From Thermoplasmata archaeon (GTDB lineage Archaea; Thermoplasmatota; Thermoplasmata; Methanomassiliicoccales; Methanomethylophilaceae): 64,000 nt of DNA. The translations under genes and the position numbers were made by a program. Positions 40,173 to 49,168 of the stretch are shown here, in pieces. Numbering within the stretch: position 1 is the first letter of the stretch; every line of letters starts with the position of its first letter. The stretch spans positions 434,001-498,000 of the forward strand of contig SUTB01000001.1 in assembly GCA_015063125.1 (NCBI GenBank), written 5' to 3'. The notes below the pieces were generated by a model. That model had not been told where the DNA came from and ran no database searches. It saw only the letters and a program-made list of their open reading frames with translations.

Positions 40173-41396
40173 TCAGTTCTTCGCGTTCGCGATGGACTCG
40201 TCGATGTAGTTCTGCCAGACCTTCTCTATGTCGGGTCTGGCCATGGTGTCAAGGACGTACTGGGCGAACTCGTCTCCGGTTGCTCCAGTGTCCCTTCCGG
40301 TCATGACGAGCTTCTTCTCGAACTGAGTGGTGATGTCAAGGGCCATGTTGAGCTTCTTGGCCTTCTCGACCTCTCCGATATGCTCCATCATCATGGCGAC
40401 CGCCTTGATCATGCTGCAGGGATCGGCATACTGGGCACGACCCTCTGTGACCATCCTGGGTGCGGAACCGTGGATGGCCTCGAACATGGCGTACCTCTTT
40501 CCGATGTTGGCTGAACCGGCTGTTCCGACACCGCCTTGGATCTGGGCAGCCTCGTCCGTGATGATGTCTCCGTAGAGGTTGGGCAGTACGAAGACCTTGA
40601 AGTTGCTCCTCCTTGCGGGGTCAATCAGCTTCGCAGTGGTGATGTCGATGAACCAATCGTCCCACTGGACCTCAGGATAGTCCTTCGCTACCCTCTCGGC
40701 GATGCTGAGGAACTTTCCATCGGTTGTCTTGATGATGTTGGCCTTGGTGACAAGGGAAACGTAGTTGACCCCGGTCTTCTTGGCGTGCTCGAAACCTGCG
40801 CGGATGATCCTCTCGGTTCCCTGTGTAGTGGCAACGCAGAAGTCCATTGCGAGATCGTCGGTGACGTTCACTCCGTCGCTTCCCAGGGCGTAGCTTCCCT
40901 CTGTGTTCTCCCTGTAGAAAACCCAGTTGATACCGAGCTCGGGGACCGAAACAGGCCTGACGTTGGCGAACAGGTCGAGTTCCTTCCTCATGGCGACGTT
41001 GGCGCTCTCGATGTTCGGCCAGGGATCTCCCTTCTTGGGTGTGGTCGTGGGACCTTTGAGGATCACGTGGCATTCCTTCAGGGCAGCCAGTGTGTCATCG
41101 GGGATCGCCTTCATGACCTCCACACGCCTCTCGATGGTCAGACCGTCGATCTGCCTGATCTCGACCTTGCCGGCCTTGATCTTGTCAGCGAGGAGTGTCT
41201 CCATGACCTTCTGGGCGGATGCGCAGATGTAGGGTCCGATTCCGTCCCCACCGCAAACGCCTATGATCAGCTTGTCCAGTTTGGAGTAGTCTGTCCAGTC
41301 GGGTTCGTTCTTCAGAACCTCGACCCTCTCGAGCTGCTTCCTCAGCAGGGCACCGAATTTCTCCTGTGCCGCTTGGATTGCTTTCTCGTCTACCAT
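40173..41396 (-). CDS. Isocitrate/isopropylmalate dehydrogenase family
   Basis: This 407-aa NAD(P)-dependent decarboxylating dehydrogenase shows IIGVCGGDGIGPYI, the substrate-binding stretch ANVRPVSVPELGINWVFYRENTEG, KANIIKTTDGKF, the metal-binding NLYGDIITDEAAQIQGGVG and FEAIHGSAPRMV. Length and pattern are nearest to isocitrate dehydrogenase; homoisocitrate or isopropylmalate use cannot be excluded. ATG 41396 is taken because the longer frame reads through the promoter. Confidence 0.88.
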   Translation of the reverse strand: MVDEKAIQAAQEKFGALLRKQLERVEVLKNEPDWTDYSKLDKLIIGVCGGDGIGPYICASAQKVMETLLADKIKAGKVEIRQIDGLTIERRVEVMKAIPDDTLAALKECHVILKGPTTTPKKGDPWPNIESANVAMRKELDLFANVRPVSVPELGINWVFYRENTEGSYALGSDGVNVTDDLAMDFCVATTQGTERIIRAGFEHAKKTGVNYVSLVTKANIIKTTDGKFLSIAERVAKDYPEVQWDDWFIDITTAKLIDPARRSNFKVFVLPNLYGDIITDEAAQIQGGVGTAGSANIGKRYAMFEAIHGSAPRMVTEGRAQYADPCSMIKAVAMMMEHIGEVEKAKKLNMALDITTQFEKKLVMTGRDTGATGDEFAQYVLDTMARPDIEKVWQNYIDESIANAKN

Positions 41397-41542
41397 TGTT
41401 ATCGTGCGTGTGATGGATAACGTCAATAAAAAGGAATGTCCACGTGCTCGGGCTATTTCAGCCATCTGAAAGGGACTTAACCCCCTTTAATAACCGGATC
41501 GTCTCCGACGGTGTTTTATCGTGCTATATGGATTCTCAGTGC

Positions 41543-41944
41543 ATGGCGCAGATGACACCAGAGATGCTGGAGGAGATGAAGGCCACAGGCATAATCTCTT
41601 TCGCAACGGCATCCAAGGACGGAACTCCCAACGTCGTTCCGGTAGGAATGATCTTCATGGGAGACGACGGGAACATTTGGCTCGTCGACAACTATCTGAA
41701 CAAGACATTGGCCAACCTGAAGGAGAATCCCAAGGCAGCTTTCTACATCTGGACTAGGGATTACACGGAGTCCTACCAGATCAAGGGTTCGGCAACCATC
41801 GAGAACTCCGGGGACGATTACATGAAGGCTGTGGCAATCGCTCACTCCAAGAAGGAGACCTATCCTGCCAAGAACCTCATCAAGCTGAAGGTCGAGGAGA
41901 TCTACTACGTTACACCTGGCGATCACGCCGGAAAGAAACTTTGA
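41543..41944 (+). CDS. Pyridoxamine 5'-phosphate oxidase-like flavin-binding protein
   Basis: This protein of about 133 aa has TGIISFATASKDGTPNVVPVG near the N-terminus and KAAFYIWTRDYTESYQIKG, the split-barrel flavin-binding pattern. A TATA candidate (TTTTATCG, 41514-41521) about 26 nt before ATG 41543 favours a leaderless start there; ATG 41528 is the alternative. It may bind FMN or F420; substrate unknown. Confidence 0.8.
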   Translation: MAQMTPEMLEEMKATGIISFATASKDGTPNVVPVGMIFMGDDGNIWLVDNYLNKTLANLKENPKAAFYIWTRDYTESYQIKGSATIENSGDDYMKAVAIAHSKKETYPAKNLIKLKVEEIYYVTPGDHAGKKL

Positions 41945-41955
41945 AATTGTTTTAT

Positions 41956-41971
41956 CCCCCGGAGACGGGGG
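41956..41971 (+). terminator. Hairpin terminator
   Basis: CCCCCG-GAGA-CGGGGG is a 6-bp stem followed by AATCGTTTTT. It lies between two convergent genes. Confidence 0.65.
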
Positions 41972-41980
41972 AATCGTTTT

Positions 41981-42145
41981 TCATTCGTCCTTCGGCTTCA
42001 AAAACCACGGACCGGCACCCATAAGAGCCGCGAACGGGACAAGAAGGAAGTTGAACGGATTCTGGTTCTCCATGTAGAAGTACAGCGCGAGCATGAATCC
42101 CACGATCGCACCGAGGATAAGCCCGAAACGAAGCTGGGGATGCAT
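41981..42145 (-). CDS. Small membrane protein (54 aa) coupled to purB
   Basis: The ORF starts MHPQLRFGLILGAIVGF and has two hydrophobic helices (about 7-24 and 32-46). Its ATG overlaps the TGA of purB by one base (TGATG), and TGGAG lies just upstream. Function unknown. Confidence 0.7.
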   Translation of the reverse strand: MHPQLRFGLILGAIVGFMLALYFYMENQNPFNFLLVPFAALMGAGPWFLKPKDE

Positions 42146-43512
42146 CACTCCACCTTCTTTTCCAGGATGTTCTCTGCGGCCTCGACCATCTTGTCGACGA
42201 TCTCCCTTGCACCGCCCACATAGTTGGCGGCGTCCATGGTGGCCACGATCTCCTCTTTGGTAAGCACTCCTTTGAGGTCCTCCCTCTCCATGAGCACATC
42301 CCTGAGATGCCTCTTCTGGTCCTCTGCTACCATGGATGACTCCCTGATGATCTCGTGGGCGTCCTGCCTTCCGATTCCCTTCTCGGTGAGCTTCATCATC
42401 AGAGGCTCGGCCATGACGAGTCCCCTGGAGGATTCGATGTTCTCCAGCATCTTGTCGGAGTGGACCTCGAGTCCCTCGAAGATCCAATTCATCTTCTTCA
42501 GGATCTCATCGGTCAGGATGAACACGTGGGGCAGGGTGAATCTCTCGGTCGATGAGTTGGAAAGGTCCCTCTCATGCCAGAGTACCTGACTCTCGAAGGT
42601 GGGGGTTACGAATCCCCTGATGACCCTGGCCAGACCGCAGCAGTTCTCCGAGTTCATCGGGTTGCGTTTCTGGGCCATGGTGGAGCTTCCTACCTGTTTC
42701 TTCACATCGAAGAACTCGGATGCCTCTCCGATCTCGGACCTCTGGAGGTTCCTGACCTCCGTTCCGTACCTTTCGATGGATGTGGCGATGTTGGCTATCA
42801 GGCAGATGACCTCCGTGTACCTGTCCCTTCCGACAACCTGCGTCGCGGCGGGTTCATAGGTGAGTCCGAGGTCGTTCATGACTCTCTTCTGGATCTCGAA
42901 GAAGTTCTTTCCCAAGGCTGCACCTGTACCTACGGCACCAGCCATCTTTCCGGCGCATGCCCTGGGCATGCACTCGATGATCCTCTCCCTGTGCCTGATC
43001 ATCTCAGCGATGTATCCGGCGATCTTGAATCCGAATGTGATGGGGATTGCGAACTGAGCATGTGTCCTTCCGATCTCGAGGGTGTCCCTCTCCCTCTTGG
43101 CGATGACCGCCAGTGTGTAGATGAAGTCCTCGACATCCTTCAGTATGATTTCCATGGCAGCTTTTATCTGCAGAGCGGTGGCGGTATCGACGATATCGTT
43201 GGAAGTGGCTCCGAGGTGCACGTACTTACCCGCATCGCCCTTGCACTGTTCCGTCATGGCCTTAACCATGGCCATGAGGTCGTGCCTGGTCTCGCTCTCG
43301 ATCTCTTTGATCCTCGCTACGTCGACTACATCCAGGCTCGCAACGCGGGTGATCTCCTTAGCATCCGCTTCGGAAATCGTTCCCAGGGATGCGTGGGCCC
43401 TTGCCAGTGCGGCTTCTACGTTCATCTGGTTCTGGATACGGCTCTCTTCGGAGAAGACAGCCTTCATGTCGGCACGTCCGTACCTGTAGTCGAGGGGACA
43501 GCTGTTGCTCAT
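42145..43512 (-). CDS. purB: Adenylosuccinate lyase
   Basis: This 455-aa fumarase/aspartase-superfamily enzyme has the signature GSSTMAQKRNPMNSE (about 275-289), LGATSNDIVDTATA with the catalytic region near residue 86, and GRTHAQFAIPITFG. It acts twice in purine synthesis (SAICAR and adenylosuccinate cleavage). ATG 43512 (MSNSCPLDYRYG) is the natural start; the longer frame has no support. Confidence 0.94.
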   Translation of the reverse strand: MSNSCPLDYRYGRADMKAVFSEESRIQNQMNVEAALARAHASLGTISEADAKEITRVASLDVVDVARIKEIESETRHDLMAMVKAMTEQCKGDAGKYVHLGATSNDIVDTATALQIKAAMEIILKDVEDFIYTLAVIAKRERDTLEIGRTHAQFAIPITFGFKIAGYIAEMIRHRERIIECMPRACAGKMAGAVGTGAALGKNFFEIQKRVMNDLGLTYEPAATQVVGRDRYTEVICLIANIATSIERYGTEVRNLQRSEIGEASEFFDVKKQVGSSTMAQKRNPMNSENCCGLARVIRGFVTPTFESQVLWHERDLSNSSTERFTLPHVFILTDEILKKMNWIFEGLEVHSDKMLENIESSRGLVMAEPLMMKLTEKGIGRQDAHEIIRESSMVAEDQKRHLRDVLMEREDLKGVLTKEEIVATMDAANYVGGAREIVDKMVEAAENILEKKVE

Positions 43513-43566
43513 TGAAATCGGTACGGCGATTGCAAGGTTCACTTATAACTGTATCCACGCACGCGC

Positions 43567-45069
43567 TTACAGATAACGGCGGTAGTCATACCTTCCGTCC
43601 CTGATCCTGGCCATGACCTCTTTGCCGATGAGTTCCAACTCCTCTTTGTTGAAGATGCCCGAGGTGATGCTCTTCGCACCCATGGCGGACATCATGGATA
43701 CCCTGGCGGTTCCGACTTTGTAATGCCTTTGGATAGGACCGGCCGAAACCGAGCAGATCTGGACCTTGTCATACCTGATGAAGTCCCTCTGCCTGTCATA
43801 GGCTCCGGTGATGAACATGAACGTTTCATCCCCCATCTCGAATTCCCTGTTGCCCTGGGCAAGAACACCGTGCAAGATCAGCAGGATAGGTAAGACGACC
43901 CCGAAGAATGCTGCCAGGATGTATATGACCAAGGTTCCAAGATCCCCTGTCTCTTCCGCGTAGCGGAAAGACCAATAGAGGAACATGGCTGCCGTGGCCG
44001 CTGCAATGATGGCCGCAAAGATGGCCTTGTATGCCACTGTAGGTACCAAGGCCTGTCTGGGCTGCTTGTGGTTGGTCGTATCGAACAGGAATTCCGGTAC
44101 AAGCGTTGCTGCAAGTCCGAGGACGGTGGCCCTTCCTTTGAGAGGGCAGAGAAGAGGCAGCCCGTTGCTGTCCGCAAGACCTACGACCTCGGCCTCCAGA
44201 AGGGATTTTCCCATGATGCGTGCGAGCAGCGGCTCCCTTATCCTGACGCAGTTTACCTTGTTGATGTTGAAGGAGCTGCGGTAAGTGCTTATGAGCCCGC
44301 TCTCCACCGTGATGGTGTCCTCGACACGGTAGATGCGGTAGTTGTAGTATCTCAACACGGTCCTGACCGAAGGAAGCACCACGCTGAGGAAGAAAAGGAA
44401 CAGACCGAACAGTATTCCGTTGGAATCGGTGACCGCTGCGAATATGGAATAGGCCAGTGACGCCAATCCAACAAGCGAAGATAAGGTGGGCTGACCGAAG
44501 ATTCCATGGAGTATGACATCGAAGTTGGTGATCTCAACCATGGTGTCCATCTGTTGCTCGACTTTGACCTCCATCTCCTTGTTGAATATCCTGCTTGAGA
44601 TGATCTCCCTCAGCCTGTCCGCTTCGTCGGATTTCAATGTGAGCGTGGCCTCGGCATTGTTGGAGTTGACGGACGAGTTGACGTTGAACAACAGAGTGGT
44701 CGATCCGAAGATGCGGTTGACGATGGTCCTTCTGACATTGACCGAGGCCATCTTCGAGTATTGGATCTTTGTCTCCTTCTTGAAGTATGTGTTCCTGAAT
44801 ACGTAAAGCTCGGTGGGTCCGAATGTGTATGTGGTCAGAATCCACATCCTGATATAGACGAACATCAGGCCTACGACCAGGATGATTATCGCATAGGACC
44901 ATCCGACCAGGACGAAACCCTCGTCACGGTTGGAGAAGTAGTTGATGAGCAGGATCAGGCCCAGTGTGAGGATCAGCGATACCAGATTCTGTATCACGTA
45001 GGAATAGTGGTTCCTGTAGACCATCGTCTCCGGCTGGGAGACGGTTTCCTGTAGAGGTTCACCTTCCAT
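43567..45069 (-). CDS. Membrane protein with bPH2 domains (YdbT-like)
   Basis: This protein of about 500 aa has pairs of TM helices (about 25-65, 170-215, 340-400) alternating with bacterial PH-like (bPH2) domains, for example TYTFGPTELYVFRN and YRVEDTITVESGLIS. Together with the next gene it matches the YdbT/YdbS pair, implicated in membrane or secretion stress in Bacillus. ATG 45069 is chosen; GTG 45078 is possible. Confidence 0.82.
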   Translation of the reverse strand: MEGEPLQETVSQPETMVYRNHYSYVIQNLVSLILTLGLILLINYFSNRDEGFVLVGWSYAIIILVVGLMFVYIRMWILTTYTFGPTELYVFRNTYFKKETKIQYSKMASVNVRRTIVNRIFGSTTLLFNVNSSVNSNNAEATLTLKSDEADRLREIISSRIFNKEMEVKVEQQMDTMVEITNFDVILHGIFGQPTLSSLVGLASLAYSIFAAVTDSNGILFGLFLFFLSVVLPSVRTVLRYYNYRIYRVEDTITVESGLISTYRSSFNINKVNCVRIREPLLARIMGKSLLEAEVVGLADSNGLPLLCPLKGRATVLGLAATLVPEFLFDTTNHKQPRQALVPTVAYKAIFAAIIAAATAAMFLYWSFRYAEETGDLGTLVIYILAAFFGVVLPILLILHGVLAQGNREFEMGDETFMFITGAYDRQRDFIRYDKVQICSVSAGPIQRHYKVGTARVSMMSAMGAKSITSGIFNKEELELIGKEVMARIRDGRYDYRRYL

Positions 45070-45070
45070 T

Positions 45071-45589
45071 TCAATCACGGTCTTTCAGGAGCTTGACGAC
45101 GCACTCGTTGAGCCTAGATGCGATACTCTCGGCGGTGTCCTCGTCTAGGAACTCCAGAGTAGTGACCCCTCCAGCAGTGGTGATGACGACGTTGGCCAGT
45201 CCGAACATCCTGTTGATGGGCCCTTTGCTGACCTCAACCTGATGGATCCTCTCGATGGGGACCATGGAGTGGGAGATGGTGATGATTCCGCGCCTGATCT
45301 CAGCCTTCTCGTCGTCGATCCTGTAGCGGTAGCGCCTGTAGAATACCTCGGGACCGACGATCCAGTATGCAGCGAGAATGATGAACAGCGCATACAAAAT
45401 CATGCAGACGGTGTTGTAATCGTTCTCCAGTACGTCCTTTCCGAAATGCGATACTGCAAAGCATATCGCAGCCAGCACAGCCAGCTTGATCAGGTTGGCG
45501 ATGTACATCGACTTTTTGCTGTCCTTCGAAAGGATGTGGTATCCGTCGGCTGTAAGGCCGTTCTCGTCCACTTCGAACTCCTTGCTCAT
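45071..45589 (-). CDS. bPH2-domain membrane protein (YdbS-like)
   Basis: This 172-aa protein has two TM helices (about 33-50 and 58-78) and one bPH2 domain (about 85-165) with RYRIDDEKAEIRRGIITISHS and the VPIERIHQVEVSKGPINRMFG stretch. It overlaps or abuts the YdbT-like gene. Confidence 0.85.
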   Translation of the reverse strand: MSKEFEVDENGLTADGYHILSKDSKKSMYIANLIKLAVLAAICFAVSHFGKDVLENDYNTVCMILYALFIILAAYWIVGPEVFYRRYRYRIDDEKAEIRRGIITISHSMVPIERIHQVEVSKGPINRMFGLANVVITTAGGVTTLEFLDEDTAESIASRLNECVVKLLKDRD

Positions 45590-45857
45590 GTCATGACCAT
45601 AGTCGATTGGGGTAAAAGTAGTTGCCCCAGTTTAGTTCACGAAAGAGAAACTATTCGCAGAAGTTGTTACGGAATCAGACTCGGACGGCATAACCTGTAA
45701 GTGCAGGTATGCGTTGTCTGAGGTTGGCGGAGATGTTTAAACTCGTCAAATGACCGATATACTCCCACAAACCTTTATTAATAAGGTCTTATTATGCACG
45801 ATTAAAGTGGACCATGCTTATCTCATGGTCAATGCGAACATAGTGAGTTGAACATTT

Positions 45858-46841
45858 ATGGAAGATTTTGTGGAGGATATTCAGCAGCAGGATTCTCAGG
45901 AACAGCAGGCGCAGGTAGAAGAGGTCATCGAACAGGTGACCGAGACCGAAGAGGAGACAACCATCACCTCTGAGGAAGGCCTCGCAGCAATGGAAGAGAA
46001 GCGCAGCATCGTCAATGAGGATGCCGAGAAGCACAGGAAGCTCAGGGACGAGCTCAACAACCAGACCAAGGAGTGGAAGTCCAAGAGGGACGCACTCAAC
46101 TCCCAGGTCAGGGAGCTTGTGGACCAGGCCGGAAAGTGCAGGGAAGAGCGTGACTCTTACAACCAGAAGGTAAGGGAGACCAAAGAGCTCAGGGACGAGT
46201 GGAACCAGAAGGTAACCGCTCTCAAGGAACAGCTCGCACCTTACAGGACTGAGAAAGCAGAGGAGAAGGACCAGGTCCCCCTCAAGCAGCTGAAGAAACA
46301 GCTCCAGGATCTTGAATACATGCAGCAGACCATGCCCCTTGGAAAGGACAAGGAGAACGGCATGGTGAAGCAGATCTCCGTTCTCGCGAAGCAGATCGCA
46401 GAGAGGGAGAAGACCTACGAGCAGAACGATGAGATCAAAGGCCTCGTAGCACAGCTCAGGGAGGCAAAGGCTCAGGCAGAGACCTACCACCACCAGGTTT
46501 CCGAGTACGCGGAGCAGGCACAGGCCGCCCATGACAGGATGATCGGCTACTACGAGCAGGCAGACAAGCTCAGGAAGGAAGCTGACGCAGCCCAGGCCAA
46601 GTTCATCGAGTGCAAGCAGGCAGCCGATGAGGAGCACAAGAAGCACATCGAGCAGATCAAGTCCGTCCACGAGATGGACAAGGACGCCGCTGCCTTCAAG
46701 AACAAGAAGAACAGTGTCAAGAAGAAGAAGATCGACGAGTCCGGAAAGAAGGAGGCAAAGGAGATCTTCGAGCGCTTCAAGGCTGGAGAGAAGCTCTCCA
46801 CCGAGGACCTCATGGCCCTCCAGAAATCAGGTTACCTCTGA
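45858..46841 (+). CDS. Archaeal coiled-coil protein (COG1340-like)
   Basis: This 327-aa protein is almost entirely alpha-helical and charged, with long coiled coils (about 35-290) rich in Glu, Lys and Gln. A conserved type of C-terminal helix ends ERFKAGEKLSTEDLMALQKSGYL. The family is widespread in archaea with unknown function, perhaps structural or chromosome-related. TATTAATA (about 45777-45784) is a likely TATA element. Confidence 0.75.
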   Translation: MEDFVEDIQQQDSQEQQAQVEEVIEQVTETEEETTITSEEGLAAMEEKRSIVNEDAEKHRKLRDELNNQTKEWKSKRDALNSQVRELVDQAGKCREERDSYNQKVRETKELRDEWNQKVTALKEQLAPYRTEKAEEKDQVPLKQLKKQLQDLEYMQQTMPLGKDKENGMVKQISVLAKQIAEREKTYEQNDEIKGLVAQLREAKAQAETYHHQVSEYAEQAQAAHDRMIGYYEQADKLRKEADAAQAKFIECKQAADEEHKKHIEQIKSVHEMDKDAAAFKNKKNSVKKKKIDESGKKEAKEIFERFKAGEKLSTEDLMALQKSGYL

Positions 46842-46852
46842 TTCAAACTTTT

Positions 46853-46877
46853 GGGGCTTCGGCCCCACTATCTTTTT
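46853..46877 (+). terminator. UUCG-loop terminator
   Basis: GGGGC-TTCG-GCCCC followed by ACTATCTTTTTT, just after the coiled-coil gene. Confidence 0.75.
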
Positions 46878-47206
46878 TACAGTTATTTCTCAACAGATAG
46901 GCCAGTCAATTTTGACCAGTTTATGCTGGAACGACTTTTTGTTTAGGTATAACATAAACTGAGTTAAGTCGAAACATTGAGAAAAATCGAGGGAATGATT
47001 ATATACTTCATGAATGAATATAAGGTCTGCAGGGATTCGGTCAGGCTGTAGAGTGCATCCCATCCCTTCTTATTGCTGACCGGTCCCCCAACCTTCATCA
47101 TTCTCCGTGACATCCTTCGGGCCGTTCACGTTTAGATCGTTCACAATTTCACTGAGTTTACTGCAATATCCTTTTTTACGCGTGCGCGTATTGCAAGGCG
47201 TTTACC
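46878..47206 (+). ncRNA. Gene-free region upstream of srp54, possible small RNA
   Basis: No ORF is convincing here. A TATA-like TTATATAC at about 46999-47006 precedes a segment with a 7-bp inverted repeat CGGTCAG/CTGACCG (about 47038-47044 and 47086-47092) enclosing about 40 nt, followed by GGTCCCCC. This could be a small RNA of about 80 nt. I see none of the conserved SRP RNA motifs. Confidence 0.25.
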
Positions 47207-48568
47207 ATGGTCATGGAAGGATTGGGAAAATCCCTTAGGGACGTTCTAGGACGTGTAGGGAAGGCATCCATCATAGACGAGGAATTAGTCAAGGATCTCT
47301 GCAAGGACCTGCAGCGCGCCCTGCTCGAGGCCGATGTCAATGTCAAATTGGTGCTCGAGGTTACCAACAACGTCAAGGACCGCGCCCTCAATGAGCCCCC
47401 GGAAGCCGGAAGGAGCATGAAGGATCACGTCACCAGGATCATCTACGAGGAACTGGTCAGACTGGTCAACAACGGCGAGGGCCTGCAGCTCAAGCCCCAG
47501 ACCATCATGATGGTCGGACTGTACGGACAGGGTAAGACCACAACCACGGGTAAACTCGCATTATACTTCTCGAAGAAGGGATTCTCCGTCGGACTCATAG
47601 GAGCCGATGTATACAGGCCCGCAGCTCTCGATCAGCTTAAGCAGCTGGGAGAGAAGGTGGGGGTAGAGGTCTACGGTGAGCCCGGAGAATCGGACGCACC
47701 CGGCATCGTCGCCAGAGGAAAGGAGTTCTTCAAGAACAAACAGATCATCATCATCGATACCTCTGGACGTCACGCCCTTGAGGACGATCTGATCGATGAG
47801 ATCAAGCAGATCGCCAAGGTGGCCCAGCCCGAGGAGAGGATCCTCGTCCTGGATTCGCAGGTCGGTCAGCAGGCAGGACCTCAGGCCGAGGCATTCCACA
47901 ACGCCGTAGGGGTCACCGGAGTCATTCTCACAAAGATGGACGGTACCTCTAAGGGAGGAGGAGCGATCTCAGCCATCCAGAAGACCAACGCAAGGATAGT
48001 CTTCCTGGGAGTGGGAGAGCACATCCGCGACCTGGAGCCTTTCGACGCCAAGAGGTTCATCTCAAGGCTGCTCGGTATGGGAGATCTCTCAGCGCTCATA
48101 GAGCTGGCATCACAGGAGATCGATGACCAGGAGGCTATGGAAGAGGTCGCCCGCCACATGATGTCCGGACGCTTCACTCTCAACGATATGTACTACCAGA
48201 TGACGGCAATGAGCAAGATGGGAACCCTTGAGAAGCTTATGAGCCTCCTGCCCGGAATGAGCTCGATGAGCGACAAGGTCGACTATGAGGCCACCCAGCA
48301 GAGGCTCGGAGTGTTCAAGGTCATCATGGACTCCATGACAAAGGAGGAGAAGGACGACCCCGCGCTCATCAAATCAAAGCGCATCGACAGGATCGCCGCA
48401 GGTGCCGGAGTCACATCACATGATGTCAAGGAGCTTCTGAAGCAGTACACCAACAGCAAGAAGATGATGACCTCAGTCACAAAGGACCGTAAGATGCGCA
48501 AGCAGCTCATGAAGCAGATGGGCGGCGTCGACATGGACGCCCTCAAGGACCTTCAGGGATCCGAATGA
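47207..48568 (+). CDS. srp54: Signal recognition particle GTPase SRP54
   Basis: This 453-aa protein has an N domain (about 1-90), a G domain with GLYGQGKTTTTGKLA, DTSGRH and TKMDGTSKGGGA, and a Met-rich M domain (about 300-440) that binds SRP RNA and signal sequences. It targets membrane and secreted proteins to the translocon. ATG 47207 or 47213 are both possible starts. trmY overlaps its stop. Confidence 0.97.
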   Translation: MVMEGLGKSLRDVLGRVGKASIIDEELVKDLCKDLQRALLEADVNVKLVLEVTNNVKDRALNEPPEAGRSMKDHVTRIIYEELVRLVNNGEGLQLKPQTIMMVGLYGQGKTTTTGKLALYFSKKGFSVGLIGADVYRPAALDQLKQLGEKVGVEVYGEPGESDAPGIVARGKEFFKNKQIIIIDTSGRHALEDDLIDEIKQIAKVAQPEERILVLDSQVGQQAGPQAEAFHNAVGVTGVILTKMDGTSKGGGAISAIQKTNARIVFLGVGEHIRDLEPFDAKRFISRLLGMGDLSALIELASQEIDDQEAMEEVARHMMSGRFTLNDMYYQMTAMSKMGTLEKLMSLLPGMSSMSDKVDYEATQQRLGVFKVIMDSMTKEEKDDPALIKSKRIDRIAAGAGVTSHDVKELLKQYTNSKKMMTSVTKDRKMRKQLMKQMGGVDMDALKDLQGSE

Positions 48569-49158
48569 GATACTTCGTAATCACAGGCCACAAGGCCGTC
48601 ACGACCGGGGATTTCAAGCTTGACGATATAGCTGGAGGTGCCGGAAGGCTCGACATCCTAGTGAGATGTGTCAATTCCGCATTCTTCCTCAGCCATGACC
48701 TGCGCAAGGATGTCGAGATCTATCTTGTGCTGGAAGGGGGCGAGGATGCACCCAAGACAGTAGTTTTCAAAGGAAAGGAGCTCAGGTACCTGAACCCGGA
48801 CGAGAGGAGCACATCATCGCTTATCCGCAATGCTCTGCTCAAGAAGGTCTCCCCAGGTGAGGAGGTCAAGGCATCGCCCGGAGTCTACAACACCCGTATG
48901 TCCTTCGCCGACGTGCTGGAGAAGCTATCGAAGGTCGGATCGTTCGTCTATCTGAAGGAGGACGGTACCGACTGCAGGGAATACGAGTTCCCAACCGACC
49001 CCATATTCGTACTGGGGGACAACCACGATCTTACCGAGGAGGAGGAACAGCTCCTTCTCTCGTACGGTCCAGACAAGATCTGCATAGGGCCGCACAGCCT
49101 GCATGCCGATCATTGCATGATCATTGTTCAGAACGAAGTCGACCGTAGGTCTCCGTGA
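48565..49158 (+). CDS. trmY: tRNA (pseudouridine(54)-N1)-methyltransferase
   Basis: This 197-aa SPOUT-fold methyltransferase has MRYFVITGHKAVTTGDFKLDDIAG at the N-terminus, the family-typical RLDILVRCVNSAFFLSHDLRKDVEI, and the SAM knot region with VLGDNHDLTEEEE. It makes m1-pseudouridine at position 54 of archaeal tRNAs. It overlaps srp54 by 4 nt (ATGA). Confidence 0.93.
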   Translation: MRYFVITGHKAVTTGDFKLDDIAGGAGRLDILVRCVNSAFFLSHDLRKDVEIYLVLEGGEDAPKTVVFKGKELRYLNPDERSTSSLIRNALLKKVSPGEEVKASPGVYNTRMSFADVLEKLSKVGSFVYLKEDGTDCREYEFPTDPIFVLGDNHDLTEEEEQLLLSYGPDKICIGPHSLHADHCMIIVQNEVDRRSP

Positions 49159-49168
49159 GGGATGGCAG

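Noticed and set aside
46878-47206. SRP RNA gene next to srp54
   Set aside because: The region is too short and the conserved helix-8 and Alu-domain motifs are not visible.
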